Positions 54,817-64,000 of a DNA stretch of 64,000 nucleotides are shown piece after piece (positions within the stretch are counted from its first letter, which is position 1; each line of letters opens with the position of its first letter). This DNA is from Bradyrhizobium guangxiense (GTDB lineage Bacteria; Pseudomonadota; Alphaproteobacteria; Rhizobiales; Xanthobacteraceae): positions 496,001 to 560,000 of the forward strand of contig NZ_CP022220.1 of assembly GCF_004114915.1 (NCBI RefSeq). Reading direction: 5' to 3'. Below the pieces are notes generated by a model. The model had not been told where the DNA came from, did no database searches, and saw nothing but the letters and a program-made list of their open reading frames with translations. Made by a program: the position numbers and the translations under genes.

Positions 54817-55467
54817 CTACGCGCGCCGCTGGAAGCGCATAGGCATCCAGAACTGCCGCAGGGCCTCAACGGCTATTGGAATGTCGCGCCAGGCGTTTTG
54901 AGCGACGGGCAGCGTTGCCAGCGTATGGCGGGCCGGGGGTAGCAAGGGTCGACCGGCGTCATCGATGCAATGGACCAGGATCGGCCGCAGCATAAGGTGT
55001 TCGGTTCCGTTCGGGGAGAGAAGCCGCGACCAGACGAGAAGCCGAAGCTTCATGACGGCGTGGAAGCCCATGCACCAGGGCTGCGGGTCGACGTCGCCGT
55101 CCGGCGATCGCAGGAACAGCGGCTCGAAGCTCTCCGGTCTCGTCGACAGCGTCTCGCTGATCGCGTTGTGGCGCATCAGCGTGGCAGCGATCGCCGAGAA
55201 CTCCTCGGTGTCGTGATTGAAGGCGTCGGGATCTACGCCAAGGAGCGGGCACACCCATTCCTCGGAGGCCATCGAGACCGGCCCGGCGACGACAGCGGCC
55301 ACTGCGCCGTCGAGCATGGAGAGCGACGTCGCCCGCGGATGCCGAAGCGTCGGCGACCTGGCGCGCTCGCTCATCCATTGCCCGAGCCGCTCGAATGACA
55401 TGGCATAGTTCGCCATCGTCGTCTTGCGTGCTTTTCGCGTTCCCCGCCGTTGCTTCGGCTTCGTCAT
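54817..55467 (-). CDS. UPF0149 family protein carried by the IS66 element
   Basis: A 216-residue protein with a lysine/arginine-rich N-terminus, then MLDGAVAAVVAGPVSMASEEWVCPLLG and PWCMGFHAVMKLR, the UPF0149 (YecA-like) pattern. It lacks an obvious C-terminal zinc-binding SEC-C motif. It overlaps the end of the IS66 transposase gene by ATGA on the same strand, so it is a passenger of that element; similar pairs occur in rhizobial IS66 copies. The function is unknown. Confidence 0.75.
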   Translation of the reverse strand: MTKPKQRRGTRKARKTTMANYAMSFERLGQWMSERARSPTLRHPRATSLSMLDGAVAAVVAGPVSMASEEWVCPLLGVDPDAFNHDTEEFSAIAATLMRHNAISETLSTRPESFEPLFLRSPDGDVDPQPWCMGFHAVMKLRLLVWSRLLSPNGTEHLMLRPILVHCIDDAGRPLLPPARHTLATLPVAQNAWRDIPIAVEALRQFWMPMRFQRRA

Positions 55468-56611
55468 GCCACGGCTCGCTTTTCGGCTTCGCGTGCGGCC
55501 TTCCAGTTCCAGGCCAGAAGTTCGTGCAGCTGGTTGGCCTTCGCGGCGCCGCTCACCATGCGCTCGAGAACGTCGACGAGATAGGCCTCGGGGTCGAGGC
55601 CATTCAATTTGGCCGTGTTAAGAAGCGAAGAAAGTATCGACCAAGTCTCGCCTCCGCCTTCGTCACCACTGAACAACGAGTTCTTTTTTCCGATCGCAAT
55701 CGGCCTGATTGATCGTTCGACCGTGTTGGTGTCCGCCTCGAGCCGCCCGTCGTCCAGGAATGCCGTCAGGCCCTGCCAGCGTTCGAGCATATAATCGATC
55801 GCCTTGATGAGCGTCGAGCGGCGGGAGATCCCGTCCTTCACCGCGATCAGTCGAGCCTTCAACGCCTCCATGAGCGGCTTCGTCTCGGCCTGTCGCGCCG
55901 CGCGGCGTTCCCCGGCGCCGAGACCGCGGATCCTCTCCTCGATCGCGTAGACGGCTGCGATGCGCTCGATGACCTCCGCGGCGAAGGGTGAGTTCGTCGT
56001 CTTGTGCACCCTCACGAAGTTGCGGCGCGCGTGAACGAGACAATACGCCAGCTGGATCTGCCCGGCACCTTCGCATCGCCCACCAGCGAGGCGTAGGCGG
56101 CATAGCCGTCGACTTGCAGCACGCCTTCGAAGCCGGCCAACTGCGCCACGATCTCCTTCTTGCCGCGACCGTCTGCGAACACGTAGGCGACCGCCGGCGG
56201 CGCCGGACCCTTCCACGCCCGATCGTCCGTCGCATGCGCCCAGAACTGGCAGATCCTCGTGCGGCCGCGTACCGGGTCGAGCACCGGCATCGGCGTCTCA
56301 TCGCAGAACAACCGCTCAAAGCCGTGCATGGTCTTCAGTTGCAGGTCGTAGAGGCCCCTGCCCAGCCACGCCGCGCTGCCCATCCAGCGCGCCAGCGTCT
56401 GACGATCGACGACAACACCTTGGCCCGCCAGGATCTGCGTCTGGCGGTAGAGCGTCGATTGCCAGGCATATTTGGCCGCGGCGATATGCGCGATCAGCGC
56501 CGTCGTCGCCATGCCGCCCTCGACGAGCCGCGCTGGTGCCGAGGCCTGGACGATCGGGCCCTCACAGGCGCGGCAGGCATATTTGGGAGGGATCGTGCGG
56601 AGTACACGCAA
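55464..56611 (-). pseudogene. tnpC: IS66 transposase TnpC, truncated and frameshifted
   Basis: It starts in mid-domain at LRTIPPKYACRACEGPIVQASAPARLVEGG. The core runs KYAWQSTLYRQTQILAGQGVVVDRQTLARWMG and FERLFCDETPMPVLDPVRGRTRICQFWAH to VLQVDGYAAYASLVG. Near 56070 the frame shifts. The remainder is LAYCLVHARRNFVRVHKT, FLDDGRLEADTNTVERSIRPIAIGKKNSLFSGDEGG and the usual TnpC ending. About 150 N-terminal residues and the tnpA/tnpB genes are absent. Confidence 0.85.
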
Positions 56612-56639
56612 CCACCCGGGAAACCGAACCGCAGAGTCG

Positions 56640-57136
56640 GAGATCGCCCCTTCATCCGGTAGGTGGCCGCTGAACAGCGCCTACGATTCACGTGACTAGT
56701 GCGCCAAACAGCTTGCTAAGACGTTCCCGTTCAGAAGCGGAAGCCGGCCGCGGACGGTATCCCCAAAGGGCCGGCCATCAGACACTCGCTTGCTCAAAGC
56801 TCGATCCCAAACCGGAAACTCACGCCAGACGTAAACCGGCTGTCGGCACATGATGAGATAATGTGATAAAAGGCCCGCAGTTCAGTGGGATCGGACGTTC
56901 CTAACCCAACGGTCACAGGACCTATAACGAGACCTAGACCAGGAGCAGGGAATATTCAGCCGACTGTCGCAATCCTGCGCAATCGCTGGGAATACGCGTA
57001 ATTGCTGCAGAGGACGCCCTGAATTCGCAGCCCACGGCAGCCCTCGGCCGGCAAACTGCAGCAAAAAACGGCCGAAGCCTGTCCGATGTGATAGCCCACA
57101 TCTAGCGGCGCAGTTTACCCTGCGATCAAGAGAGGA
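56640..57136. other. gap before the ABC transporter operon
   Basis: About 500 bases without a recognisable gene. The first part may be the remaining end of the IS66 element. The rest should hold the transporter promoter; AGAGAGGAATGTCCC before the first gene gives its ribosome-binding site. Confidence 0.5.
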
Positions 57137-58762
57137 ATGTCCCAAATGCCGAAATCCACTGCGCGCTGTTTCATTCACAGACCAGCCCGTCTCAAGCGGC
57201 GTTTTGCCGCCATAGCAAGCGTGGCGGCACTACTAATGACCGTCTCACCCGGGGGCGCGGAAACGCTGAAATGGGCTCGGAGCTTGGACGTTCAGACTCT
57301 AGACCCTCACGCCTATAATGAGAACGTGACCTTTGCGTTCAATCGGCAGATGTACGAAGGCCTTGTGGAGCGCTCCGACGACGGAAAGCTCATTGGAGTA
57401 CTAGCGACCGAATGGCGGATGTTGCCTGATCACCCCGACGTTTGGGAGTTCAAGCTTCGCCGGAACGTTACGTTCCACGACGGCGCACCATTTAAGGCCG
57501 ACGACGCCGCATTTTCAATCCAGCGAGCTATGGCACCAACCTCGAATGTGCGGACCTATCTGGCTGCCGCCGCGGTTGAGGAAGCCATCGCGAAGGACGA
57601 CTACACCGTGCAGGTCAAGACAAAGGGACCCAGCCCTCTTCTGCCCGAAAACTTGGCAAGCATCTTCATAATGAATAGAGCATGGGCCGAGAAGAACGAC
57701 TCCGTTGTTCCGCAGGATTTTAAAGGCGGGAAAGAAAACTATGCTGCTCGCCATGAGAACGGCACTGGCGCCTATCGCCTTGTAAGCCGAGAATCGGATC
57801 GCCGTTCGGAGTTGGAAGCTTACGATAAATACTGGGGTATCGGCCAGTTCCCAATCGATATCGATCGGATCATCTATACCCCTATCCAGTCGGCCGCGAC
57901 GCGTGTATCCGCATTGATCAGCGGAGAAGTTAATTTTCTCCAAGACGTCCCCCCCCAAGACATTTCACGGTTGGAGCAGAATGAAAGCCTTCGGGTGGTT
58001 CGCGGCCCAGAGATTCGCACGGTTTTTTTAGGCGTCAATACAAGCGCGAACACACTTGCCAGCGGGGAAGCAAAGGGAAATCCTTTCGCCGACAAGCGGG
58101 TGCGCCACGCAATGAACATGTCCATTGATCGTCTAGCGATCAAGTCGGCAATCATGCGAGGGGAGTCGGTTCCGCTCGGTACAATCATTTCGCCGATCGC
58201 CGACGGCTATACGGAAGAATTGGGTAAGTTCCCAAAGCTCAATATTGACCAAGCCAAGCAGCTTATGGCCGAGGCAGGTTACCCCAACGGATTTTCGGTC
58301 ACTCTAAACTGTCCAAATGACGGCATGGTGAACGACGAGCGCATCTGTCAGGCCGTGGTGGCAATGCTCGCCAAGATCGGTGTCACCGTGCATCTCGATG
58401 TCCAACCCAGCGCAGTCGTCTGGCCTCTAGTTCTCAATAGGAAGACCGACTTTTACCTGATGACGTGGGGCTCATACGATTCTCAATTAATCTTCGATAA
58501 TCTCGTCCACTCTCGGGGCGCCTGGGCTGCAGCGAATTACAAAAACCCGGAGATTGATGCCAAAATTGAATTACTCCGGTCGGAAGCCGATCCTCAAAGA
58601 CGTAAAACCATAATCGCCGAAATTTGGAAGACCGTTCAGGACGAGTGTTTCTATCTACCGATTCACGCGCAGGTGTTGGCGCGTGCAACGCAGAAGAAGA
58701 TTCACGTTACGCCAAACGTTGGTAATCAGATCTCCGTGAAAACCATCAAGGTGGACAAGTGA
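57137..58762 (+). CDS. dipeptide-type ABC transporter substrate-binding protein
   Basis: A 541-residue periplasmic binding protein of the SBP_bac_5 (DppA/OppA) family. A basic N-terminus and hydrophobic stretch (FAAIASVAALLMTVSPGGAE) form the signal peptide. The mature part begins LKWARSLDVQTLDPHAYNENVTFAFNRQMYEGLVE, with VWEFKLRRNVTFHDGAPFKADDAAFSIQRAM and VRHAMNMSIDRLAIK as family marks. It would capture a peptide, amide or similar solute. It is the first of four genes in an operon with 4-base or 1-base overlaps. ATG 57146 is an alternative start. Confidence 0.92.
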   Translation: MSQMPKSTARCFIHRPARLKRRFAAIASVAALLMTVSPGGAETLKWARSLDVQTLDPHAYNENVTFAFNRQMYEGLVERSDDGKLIGVLATEWRMLPDHPDVWEFKLRRNVTFHDGAPFKADDAAFSIQRAMAPTSNVRTYLAAAAVEEAIAKDDYTVQVKTKGPSPLLPENLASIFIMNRAWAEKNDSVVPQDFKGGKENYAARHENGTGAYRLVSRESDRRSELEAYDKYWGIGQFPIDIDRIIYTPIQSAATRVSALISGEVNFLQDVPPQDISRLEQNESLRVVRGPEIRTVFLGVNTSANTLASGEAKGNPFADKRVRHAMNMSIDRLAIKSAIMRGESVPLGTIISPIADGYTEELGKFPKLNIDQAKQLMAEAGYPNGFSVTLNCPNDGMVNDERICQAVVAMLAKIGVTVHLDVQPSAVVWPLVLNRKTDFYLMTWGSYDSQLIFDNLVHSRGAWAAANYKNPEIDAKIELLRSEADPQRRKTIIAEIWKTVQDECFYLPIHAQVLARATQKKIHVTPNVGNQISVKTIKVDK

Positions 58763-59736
58763 CAGGTTTCTTTCTGCGCAGATTGCTGTCCGTGTTGCCG
58801 GTGATGCTGATGACGGCGTTTCTGTCGTTCGCCGCCTTTCATTTTATCGGCGATCCGCTCCAGAATATGGTCGGACCGGAGGCGACCGCGCAGGACCGCG
58901 CGCGGCTAGCGGCGGAACTCGGGTTCGACCGCCCCTTTTACATCCAGTTCTTTCGTTTTATCAGTTCGGCACTCCATGGGGACTTCGGCATTTCCACTCG
59001 CGTTGGAAGGCCGGTGTTGGATTTGATCCTGGAGCGGCTGCCTGCGACTCTGGAACTAGCTATATTATCGTTTATATTTGCAATGATAGCGGGAGTCGCC
59101 CTTGGCGTCGTGACAGCATTGCGGCCGCGCTCCATATTATCGGGCTTCAGCTTGACGGTCTCGCTGATCGCAGTATCCCTGCCTAACTTCTTAATCGGCA
59201 TCGGCCTCATCTACGTGTTCGCGGTCAAACTTGGCTGGTTGCCGTCCTTCGGACGGGGCGACACGGTGAAGATCGGCTGGTGGACCACCGGGGTACTGAC
59301 TAAGACCGGCTGGCAGGCTATCATCCTTCCCGCGATTTCACTGGCCACCTATCAACTCACGCTGATCTTGCGTTTAGTCCGCACTGAAATGCTTGAGGTC
59401 ATGCATTCCGATCATATCCGGTTCGCACGCGCGCGAGGGCTGCCAGACCGGCTCATCTATTTTTCTTACGCTTTGAAGAACACGATGATTCCGGTCGTCA
59501 CGGTTGCAGGTTTGCAGTTGGGATCCATCATCGCATTCGCCGTCGTTACTGAGACAGTATTCCAATGGCCAGGCGTTGGGCTGCTCTTTATTAATTCCAT
59601 TAGATTTTCCGACGTCCCAATCATGGCCGCATACCTTCTCATCGTGTCGATCATTTTCGTTACCATCAACATGGTCGTGGATTGCGTCTACTACCTTCTA
59701 GATCCTCGCCTGCGGACGGGAGGAGTAGTCAGATGA
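58759..59736 (+). CDS. ABC transporter permease (DppB type)
   Basis: A 325-residue permease with six membrane segments. The N-terminus MTGFFLRRLLSVLPVMLMTAFLSFAAFHFIGDPL and the EAA loop MLEVMHSDHIRFARARGLPDRLIYFSYALKNTMIPVVTV are those of DppB/OppB proteins. It starts with GTG overlapping the binding-protein stop. It pairs with the next permease to form the channel. Confidence 0.93.
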   Translation: MTGFFLRRLLSVLPVMLMTAFLSFAAFHFIGDPLQNMVGPEATAQDRARLAAELGFDRPFYIQFFRFISSALHGDFGISTRVGRPVLDLILERLPATLELAILSFIFAMIAGVALGVVTALRPRSILSGFSLTVSLIAVSLPNFLIGIGLIYVFAVKLGWLPSFGRGDTVKIGWWTTGVLTKTGWQAIILPAISLATYQLTLILRLVRTEMLEVMHSDHIRFARARGLPDRLIYFSYALKNTMIPVVTVAGLQLGSIIAFAVVTETVFQWPGVGLLFINSIRFSDVPIMAAYLLIVSIIFVTINMVVDCVYYLLDPRLRTGGVVR

Positions 59737-60653
59737 CCATTCACAAGCTTTCCGCATTGTTTAACTCTGATATCGGGCACTCTTACATCCGTTCCCCCAG
59801 AGCAGTTCTGTCTACGCTCGCACTGCTAACTCTCATTGTCGCGGCCCTGGGAGCTCCTTTATGGGCACCACAGAACACTCTCGACGCCAGCACGTTCGAT
59901 CTGCTTTCGTCAAATACACCGGCCTGGAGCATCAATGAGTTCACGAACCGCTTCTACGCTTTCGGCACAGACGATCAGGGACGTGACGTGCTTTCAGCGA
60001 CCCTTTATGGAACACGGGTTTCACTCCTAGTGGGCCTTGCCTCTGTTTTGGTTTCAATGTCGATCGGCGTCAGCTTAGGCCTGATATCCGGTTATTTCGG
60101 GGGACACATTGACGCAGCGATCATGCGTATCGCAGACATCCAGTTGTCCATCCCCGCCATTTTTATTGCGCTCCTTATTTCCGGCTTAACGCGGTCGCTA
60201 CTGCCACCGAGCGCGCGCGAAGCCCTTGCTGTCTACATGGTAATATTGGCGATTGGAATTTCCGGATGGGTCACATATGCCCGCACGGTGCGCGGCGCCG
60301 TGATGGGGGAGAAACAGCGAGAGTATGTGCAGGCAGCCCTAATGATAGGCCTTCCGACGGGCACAGTGCTGGTACGGCACATATTGCCAAACGTGCGTCG
60401 ACCGATCCTCGTGATCGCGACAATCTCACTTGCGCTTTCAATTATTACCGAAGCCACGCTGTCCTACTTGGGCGCAGGTCTGCCCCCCACCCAACCATCT
60501 CTTGGAACATTGATCCGCAGTGGGCAAGACTTTCTTTTTGCTGGGCAGTGGTGGATCCTGCTGTTTCCTGCCGCCACCCTTCTTACACTCGCGCTGGCCA
60601 TTAACGTCTTGGGCGACTGGTTCCGGGATGTAATCAACCCAAGGGGCATCTGA
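59733..60653 (+). CDS. ABC transporter permease (DppC type)
   Basis: A 306-residue permease of DppC/OppC type: an N-terminal helix (AVLSTLALLTLIVAALGAPLW), then FGTDDQGRDVLSATLYGTRVSLLVGLASVLVSMSIGVSLGLISGYFGG, the EAA loop ISGWVTYARTVRGAVMGEKQREYVQAALMIGLPTGTVLVRHILPNV, and PSLGTLIRSGQDFLF near the end. The ATG overlaps the previous stop (ATGA). Confidence 0.93.
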   Translation: MTIHKLSALFNSDIGHSYIRSPRAVLSTLALLTLIVAALGAPLWAPQNTLDASTFDLLSSNTPAWSINEFTNRFYAFGTDDQGRDVLSATLYGTRVSLLVGLASVLVSMSIGVSLGLISGYFGGHIDAAIMRIADIQLSIPAIFIALLISGLTRSLLPPSAREALAVYMVILAIGISGWVTYARTVRGAVMGEKQREYVQAALMIGLPTGTVLVRHILPNVRRPILVIATISLALSIITEATLSYLGAGLPPTQPSLGTLIRSGQDFLFAGQWWILLFPAATLLTLALAINVLGDWFRDVINPRGI

Positions 60654-62395
60654 TGACAACAACTGCCCAGCCTTGCGTTCTTTCCATTCGGGGACTTAGC
60701 GTCGACTTTCCTAGCCGGCATGGCGCCTTGCAAGCCGTATGCAACGTCAGCCTAGACATCGCGCCAGGCGAAATACTCGGCATCGTCGGCGAATCGGGCG
60801 CGGGCAAATCGACCGTTGGAGCTGCCATCACGGGCTTACTACAGGCTCCCGGCCATATTAGTGCGGGCGAAGTTCGGCTTTCCGGAGATATCATCGATGC
60901 GCGCGACGTTAAGGCGATGCGGGCGTTACGCGGCAAACGCGTCTCGACTATTTTCCAAGATCCACTGACCAGCTTAAATCCACTTTTCACAATTGAGAGA
61001 CAACTGGTCGACACGATCCGAACTCATCTCGCCTTATCACGCAGCGACGCAAGGATCGAGGCGGTGCGTCAGTTGGAGGCGGTAGGGATTCCAGAGCCAG
61101 CCCGGCGCGTGAAGAACTGGCCACATGAATTCTCGGGTGGCATGCGACAGCGCGCAGTTATCGCGCTTGCTCTCTGCTCACAACCCGAACTCATTGTCGC
61201 GGACGAACCAACAACTGCGCTCGACGTGACCGTTCAGGCACAGATCTTGAAGCTAATCAAGAACTTGGCTCGTGAACGTCAAGTGGGTGTGATGCTCATC
61301 ACCCACAACATGGGCGTGATTTCCCAGGTCACTGATCGCGTCGCGGTGATGAGGGCAGGCGAAATCGTCGAACTAAACGACACTGCGGCTGTTCTTGGAA
61401 ATCCATGCCACGAGTACAGCCAAGCATTGATTTCGGTTGTGCCGCGCGGCGACATTAAGCTGCATCGCTTTCCCGTGTCTGGCGCCGCTCGAAATATCGA
61501 TGCGGCCATGCAGTGGCTGCTGGAAAGAGACATGCCGCAAAGTTCAAGCCAGCCGGAGGCACTTGTAGAACTCCGGGGTGTGGAGCGCGTATATGGGGCG
61601 ACAGGCATGTTCGGTGGTTCCGCTCGGCGAGCCTTTAAGGCCCTGCACGATGTGAACCTGAGTATCCGCCCCGGAGAAGTCATGGGCCTTGTTGGCGAAT
61701 CCGGCTCTGGAAAAAGCACGATCGCAAGAGTCGTTGCTGGGCTTGCCCGCCCGAGCAGCGGCCAACTGATTTATGGCGGAAAAGATGTTTATGCAGCCAG
61801 CCTTGAAGATCGTCAAGATATTCGGCGTCAAACTCAAATGGTGTTTCAAGACCCGTACTCGTCTCTGAATCCACAGATGCGCGTGGGCGAGATTATCATG
61901 GAGCCAATGATTCACTTTGGACTAGTAAAGGATAAGCGAGAGGCCGAACCGATAATGTTAGAGCTGCTGAAGGCCGTTGGTCTGGAGCCCACCGTCGCCC
62001 GCCGTTATCCGCACGCCTTCTCAGGCGGTCAGCGACAACGTATTTCAATCGCACGAACCTTGGCAAGTCGCCCGCGGTTCCTCATCTGCGATGAACCTAC
62101 CTCGGCACTCGATGTCTCGATCCAGGCGCAGATCCTAAATCTTCTGAAAGACCTTCAAGAGAATCTATCGCTGACGATGTTATTTATCAGTCACGATCTC
62201 CCTGTCGTGCGTCAGATTTGCGACAGAGTTACAGTACTACAGAATGGGCAAATTTGCGAAAGCAGCGAGACGGAACAGTTGTTCAAAGCGCCGAAGCACT
62301 CTTACACAGCATCGCTCTTGTCCATGATACCGAAGATGCAGACCCCAGAGTGGATCGTCAAGCCGTCTGAGATCCCATCACAGTCCATCTGCTAG
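60653..62395 (+). CDS. fused tandem ABC ATPase (DppD-DppF type)
   Basis: A 580-residue protein with two ABC ATPase domains in one chain, as in GsiA. Domain 1 has Walker A GESGAGKSTVGAAITG, signature FSGGMRQRAVIALALC and Walker B LIVADEPTTALDVTVQ. Domain 2 has Walker A GESGSGKSTIARVVAG, signature FSGGQRQRISIARTLA and Walker B FLICDEPTSALDVSIQ. Both end in oligopeptide-transporter C-terminal parts (HEYSQALISVVP; HSYTASLLSMIP). It energises the two permeases. It overlaps the permease gene by one base. IS3 debris begins right after its stop. Confidence 0.93.
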   Translation: MTTTAQPCVLSIRGLSVDFPSRHGALQAVCNVSLDIAPGEILGIVGESGAGKSTVGAAITGLLQAPGHISAGEVRLSGDIIDARDVKAMRALRGKRVSTIFQDPLTSLNPLFTIERQLVDTIRTHLALSRSDARIEAVRQLEAVGIPEPARRVKNWPHEFSGGMRQRAVIALALCSQPELIVADEPTTALDVTVQAQILKLIKNLARERQVGVMLITHNMGVISQVTDRVAVMRAGEIVELNDTAAVLGNPCHEYSQALISVVPRGDIKLHRFPVSGAARNIDAAMQWLLERDMPQSSSQPEALVELRGVERVYGATGMFGGSARRAFKALHDVNLSIRPGEVMGLVGESGSGKSTIARVVAGLARPSSGQLIYGGKDVYAASLEDRQDIRRQTQMVFQDPYSSLNPQMRVGEIIMEPMIHFGLVKDKREAEPIMLELLKAVGLEPTVARRYPHAFSGGQRQRISIARTLASRPRFLICDEPTSALDVSIQAQILNLLKDLQENLSLTMLFISHDLPVVRQICDRVTVLQNGQICESSETEQLFKAPKHSYTASLLSMIPKMQTPEWIVKPSEIPSQSIC

Positions 62396-62399
62396 CCCC

Positions 62400-62945
62400 G
62401 GACGCGTCCGCCCGGGTTGTCAGATATCTGATGGTCATGCGGCAGCAGCCGATGGCTTTATACGCCCGCCGTTCGCTCATCCCGTGGGCAACCATGAGAT
62501 ACGCGACAGCTTTCCGCTTGCCCGCGGGCAAAAAGCGGGCTTCGTGCCCGAACCATTTATCGCGAACGGCGTGCGCGGATCTCGTCATGGCCTGGCTGCA
62601 ACAGCAGTCCACTCGCGAGAGGCCGGATACATTTATGCAATTGGAAGCGTCATTTTTGCTGTTACGAACCCTTGCACGGACCGGGGCGGACCATACATTC
62701 TTTCCCACGAGATCCTTGGGCGCCGCATTGTCCAGCACGGCATCAGCCACCAACCGCTTCAGCCGTGTGTTCTCGTCCTCCAGCGTCTTCAGCCGCTTGG
62801 CCTCCGACACTCCAGTGGCCTTCCATTTGTAGATGCTGGGGTCGCTGACGCCGCGCTTGCGGCACAGATCGGCAACCGAAACCCCGGCCTCATGCTCCTT
62901 CAAAATCCCGATGATCTGCTCTGCCGAAAAGCGGCTACGCTTCAT
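62400..62945 (-). pseudogene. IS3-family remnant, orfA fused to an orfB scrap
   Basis: MKRSRFSAEQIIGILKEHEAGVSVADLCRKRGVSDPSIYKWKA and LKTLEDENTRLKRLVADAVLDNAAPKDLVGK are IS3 orfA. After about 50 unrelated residues the same frame holds PAGKRKAVAYLMVAHGMSERRAYKAIGCCRMTIRYLTTRAD, the start of an orfB. The integrase core is missing. The remnant ends within a few bases of the ABC ATPase stop codon. Confidence 0.75.
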
Positions 62946-62989
62946 GCTCTGGTCCTTGTTTGGGCCAGCGCGAACTTCAATCTGGATTA

Positions 62990-63061
62990 AGCCTGTGGGG
63001 CAAGGTCATTCACGTCCTTGAGGGTTATCCTGATCCGGACGGCGGTCGTGTTCAGGCTCAT
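62990..63061 (-). pseudogene. possible scrap of an IS66 passenger gene
   Basis: A short frame, MSLNTTAVRIRITLKDVNDL, starts just after the end of the IS66 transposase remnant. It resembles the N-terminus of pRiA4b ORF-3-like passenger proteins. Too short to be sure. Confidence 0.3.
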
Positions 63062-63064
63062 GCT

Positions 63065-63850
63065 GCCAGCCTCGGATCGTGCGCATGCATCCTGTAGGTC
63101 GATGCCCAGGGAGGCAGTTTGTCCAGTCGCGCCGCAGGCCAGCCATTGATGAGTTTTGCGAGCACGCCGGAGAGCCAGGGCTAGGCGCTGACGACATTGA
63201 GCCTACACGTTTCAATGAGCGAGGCCAGCAATGCCCAATTATCGGCACCCTCGTCGCACCCAGCGAACAGGGCATTCTTGGCATCGAGTTTGATTGGCCG
63301 CATCGCACGCTCGACCGCATTCGTGTCCATCTCGATGCGCCCGTCATCAAGGTAGAGCGTCAGGCCGTCCCAATGGCGCAGCGAATAGCGCAGAGCCTTC
63401 GCCGTGTCGCTCTTCCCCGCAAGATGATCAAGAGTTGCCTCAAACCACTGCTTCAAGGCTGCTGCCAGAGGTCTGGCATGAGCTTGTCGACCCGCGCAGC
63501 GCTCGGCAGCAGAGTGGCCCCGAAGTGCCTTCTCGACCGCGTTGAGCTGGGCGATGCGCTTAAGGGCCTCGCGGCAAACTGGAGCTGGCGCCGGAGCAGC
63601 CTCACGCGCGATCTTCACAAACTAGCGCCGTAGATGCGATCAGCAGAAGGCGAGCGGCCCAGACAGGGCGCCCGCACGCGTCTCCCGGGTCATGGTCTTG
63701 TAGGCCTGATAGCCTTCGCAATAGATGATACCGCGATAGCCCCAATCAGCGATGGCTTTGGGTGTCGCGTGCGAGGTCGGCCGTCCCGGACCGCGTTTTC
63801 CGTCGAGCGCGGTGCGCCTGCGATAGCTCTCGACTGTAGCGCGGCGATCT
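63065..63850 (-). pseudogene. tnpC: IS66 transposase TnpC remnant with several stops
   Basis: Readable parts in order are AIADWGYRGIIYCEGYQAYKTM, GPLAFC and a stop, then FVKIAREAAPAPAPVCREALKRIAQLNAVEKALRG, LTLYLDDGRIEMDTNAVERAMRPIKLDAKNALFAGCDEGADNWALLASLIETCRLNVVSA, a TAG stop, and PWLSGVLAKLINGWPAARLDKLPPWAS. This is the C-terminal half of a TnpC different from the one at 55464. The upstream part near 63850-64000 shows no IS66 similarity. Confidence 0.75.
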
Positions 63851-64000
63851 GGGAGAGAGGTGCGCGACAATCTGGATGAGAATCTGGTGTCGCGGCGGAT
63901 GTGATGATCCGCGGGTTTGATTGACGCGCGCAAGTGCTTTGTCAGGTTGATTGTCGCGGCGCGTCAATCAGGGGCGATATTGGCGGGTGTGGCGTATGAC

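Noticed and set aside
62400..62945. A 195-codon frame as an intact transposase
   Set aside because: It joins orfA to a scrap of orfB through unrelated residues and lacks the catalytic core.

Overview
The window reads as part of a rhizobial (Bradyrhizobium/Mesorhizobium-like alphaproteobacterial) integrative and conjugative element or symbiosis island. The basis is gene content: a complete Trb mating-pair system, a DUF3363 relaxase, a TraR/TraI quorum-sensing pair, the excision-control genes known from ICEMlSym of Mesorhizobium loti R7A (qseM, qseC, a frameshift-fused fseA, rdfS), and many rhizobial insertion-sequence families. No rRNA, tRNA, CRISPR array, nod/nif gene or ICE integrase was seen, so the ends of the element probably lie outside the window.

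Layout. 1-972: 5' part of an MFS exporter running off the left edge. 1951-6138: DUF736 protein, two XRE repressors (the second qseC-like), a qseM-like antiactivator, the two halves of fseA with a UUU-C +1 frameshift site, rdfS, a RepA-type initiator and three iterons. 6277-10531: DUF2840, TraF peptidase, lytic transglycosylase, a hairpin-rich oriT candidate and the relaxase. 10575-23044: traG, a CopG-type protein, trbB-C-D-E-J-K-L, an unexplained 458-bp gap, trbF-G-I and DUF2274, most genes joined by 4-base overlaps. 23014-25490 (minus strand): LysR regulator, traI and traR. The likely circuit is TraR with its acyl-homoserine lactone switching on traI and fseA, FseA then driving rdfS, and QseM (controlled by QseC) blocking TraR and FseA.

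26061-62395 holds an accessory metabolic cluster cut by insertion sequences: an amidase and a 3-hydroxyacyl-CoA-dehydrogenase-type enzyme; then a crotonase resembling methylmalonyl-CoA decarboxylase, divergent from a MatB-like (methyl)malonyl-CoA ligase, a malonamidase-like amidase and a GntR regulator; then an isochorismatase-fold hydrolase, a CapA-like protein and a four-gene dipeptide-type ABC importer. Together they suggest uptake and hydrolysis of an amide or peptide-like compound feeding (methyl)malonate-type acids into CoA metabolism. The substrate is not known.

28578-44935 is a stack of mobile elements. One IS3 copy (3-bp target duplication GTC) has been split into four pieces by an IS21 (8-bp duplication AGTTCGGC), an IS110 and an IS30. 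The IS21 in turn carries another IS110, a serine-recombinase element and an IS91/tyrosine-recombinase element. Beside it, a different transposase gene is split by a second, intact IS21. Further IS3 and IS66 elements and remnants lie at 53192-56640 and 62400-63933.
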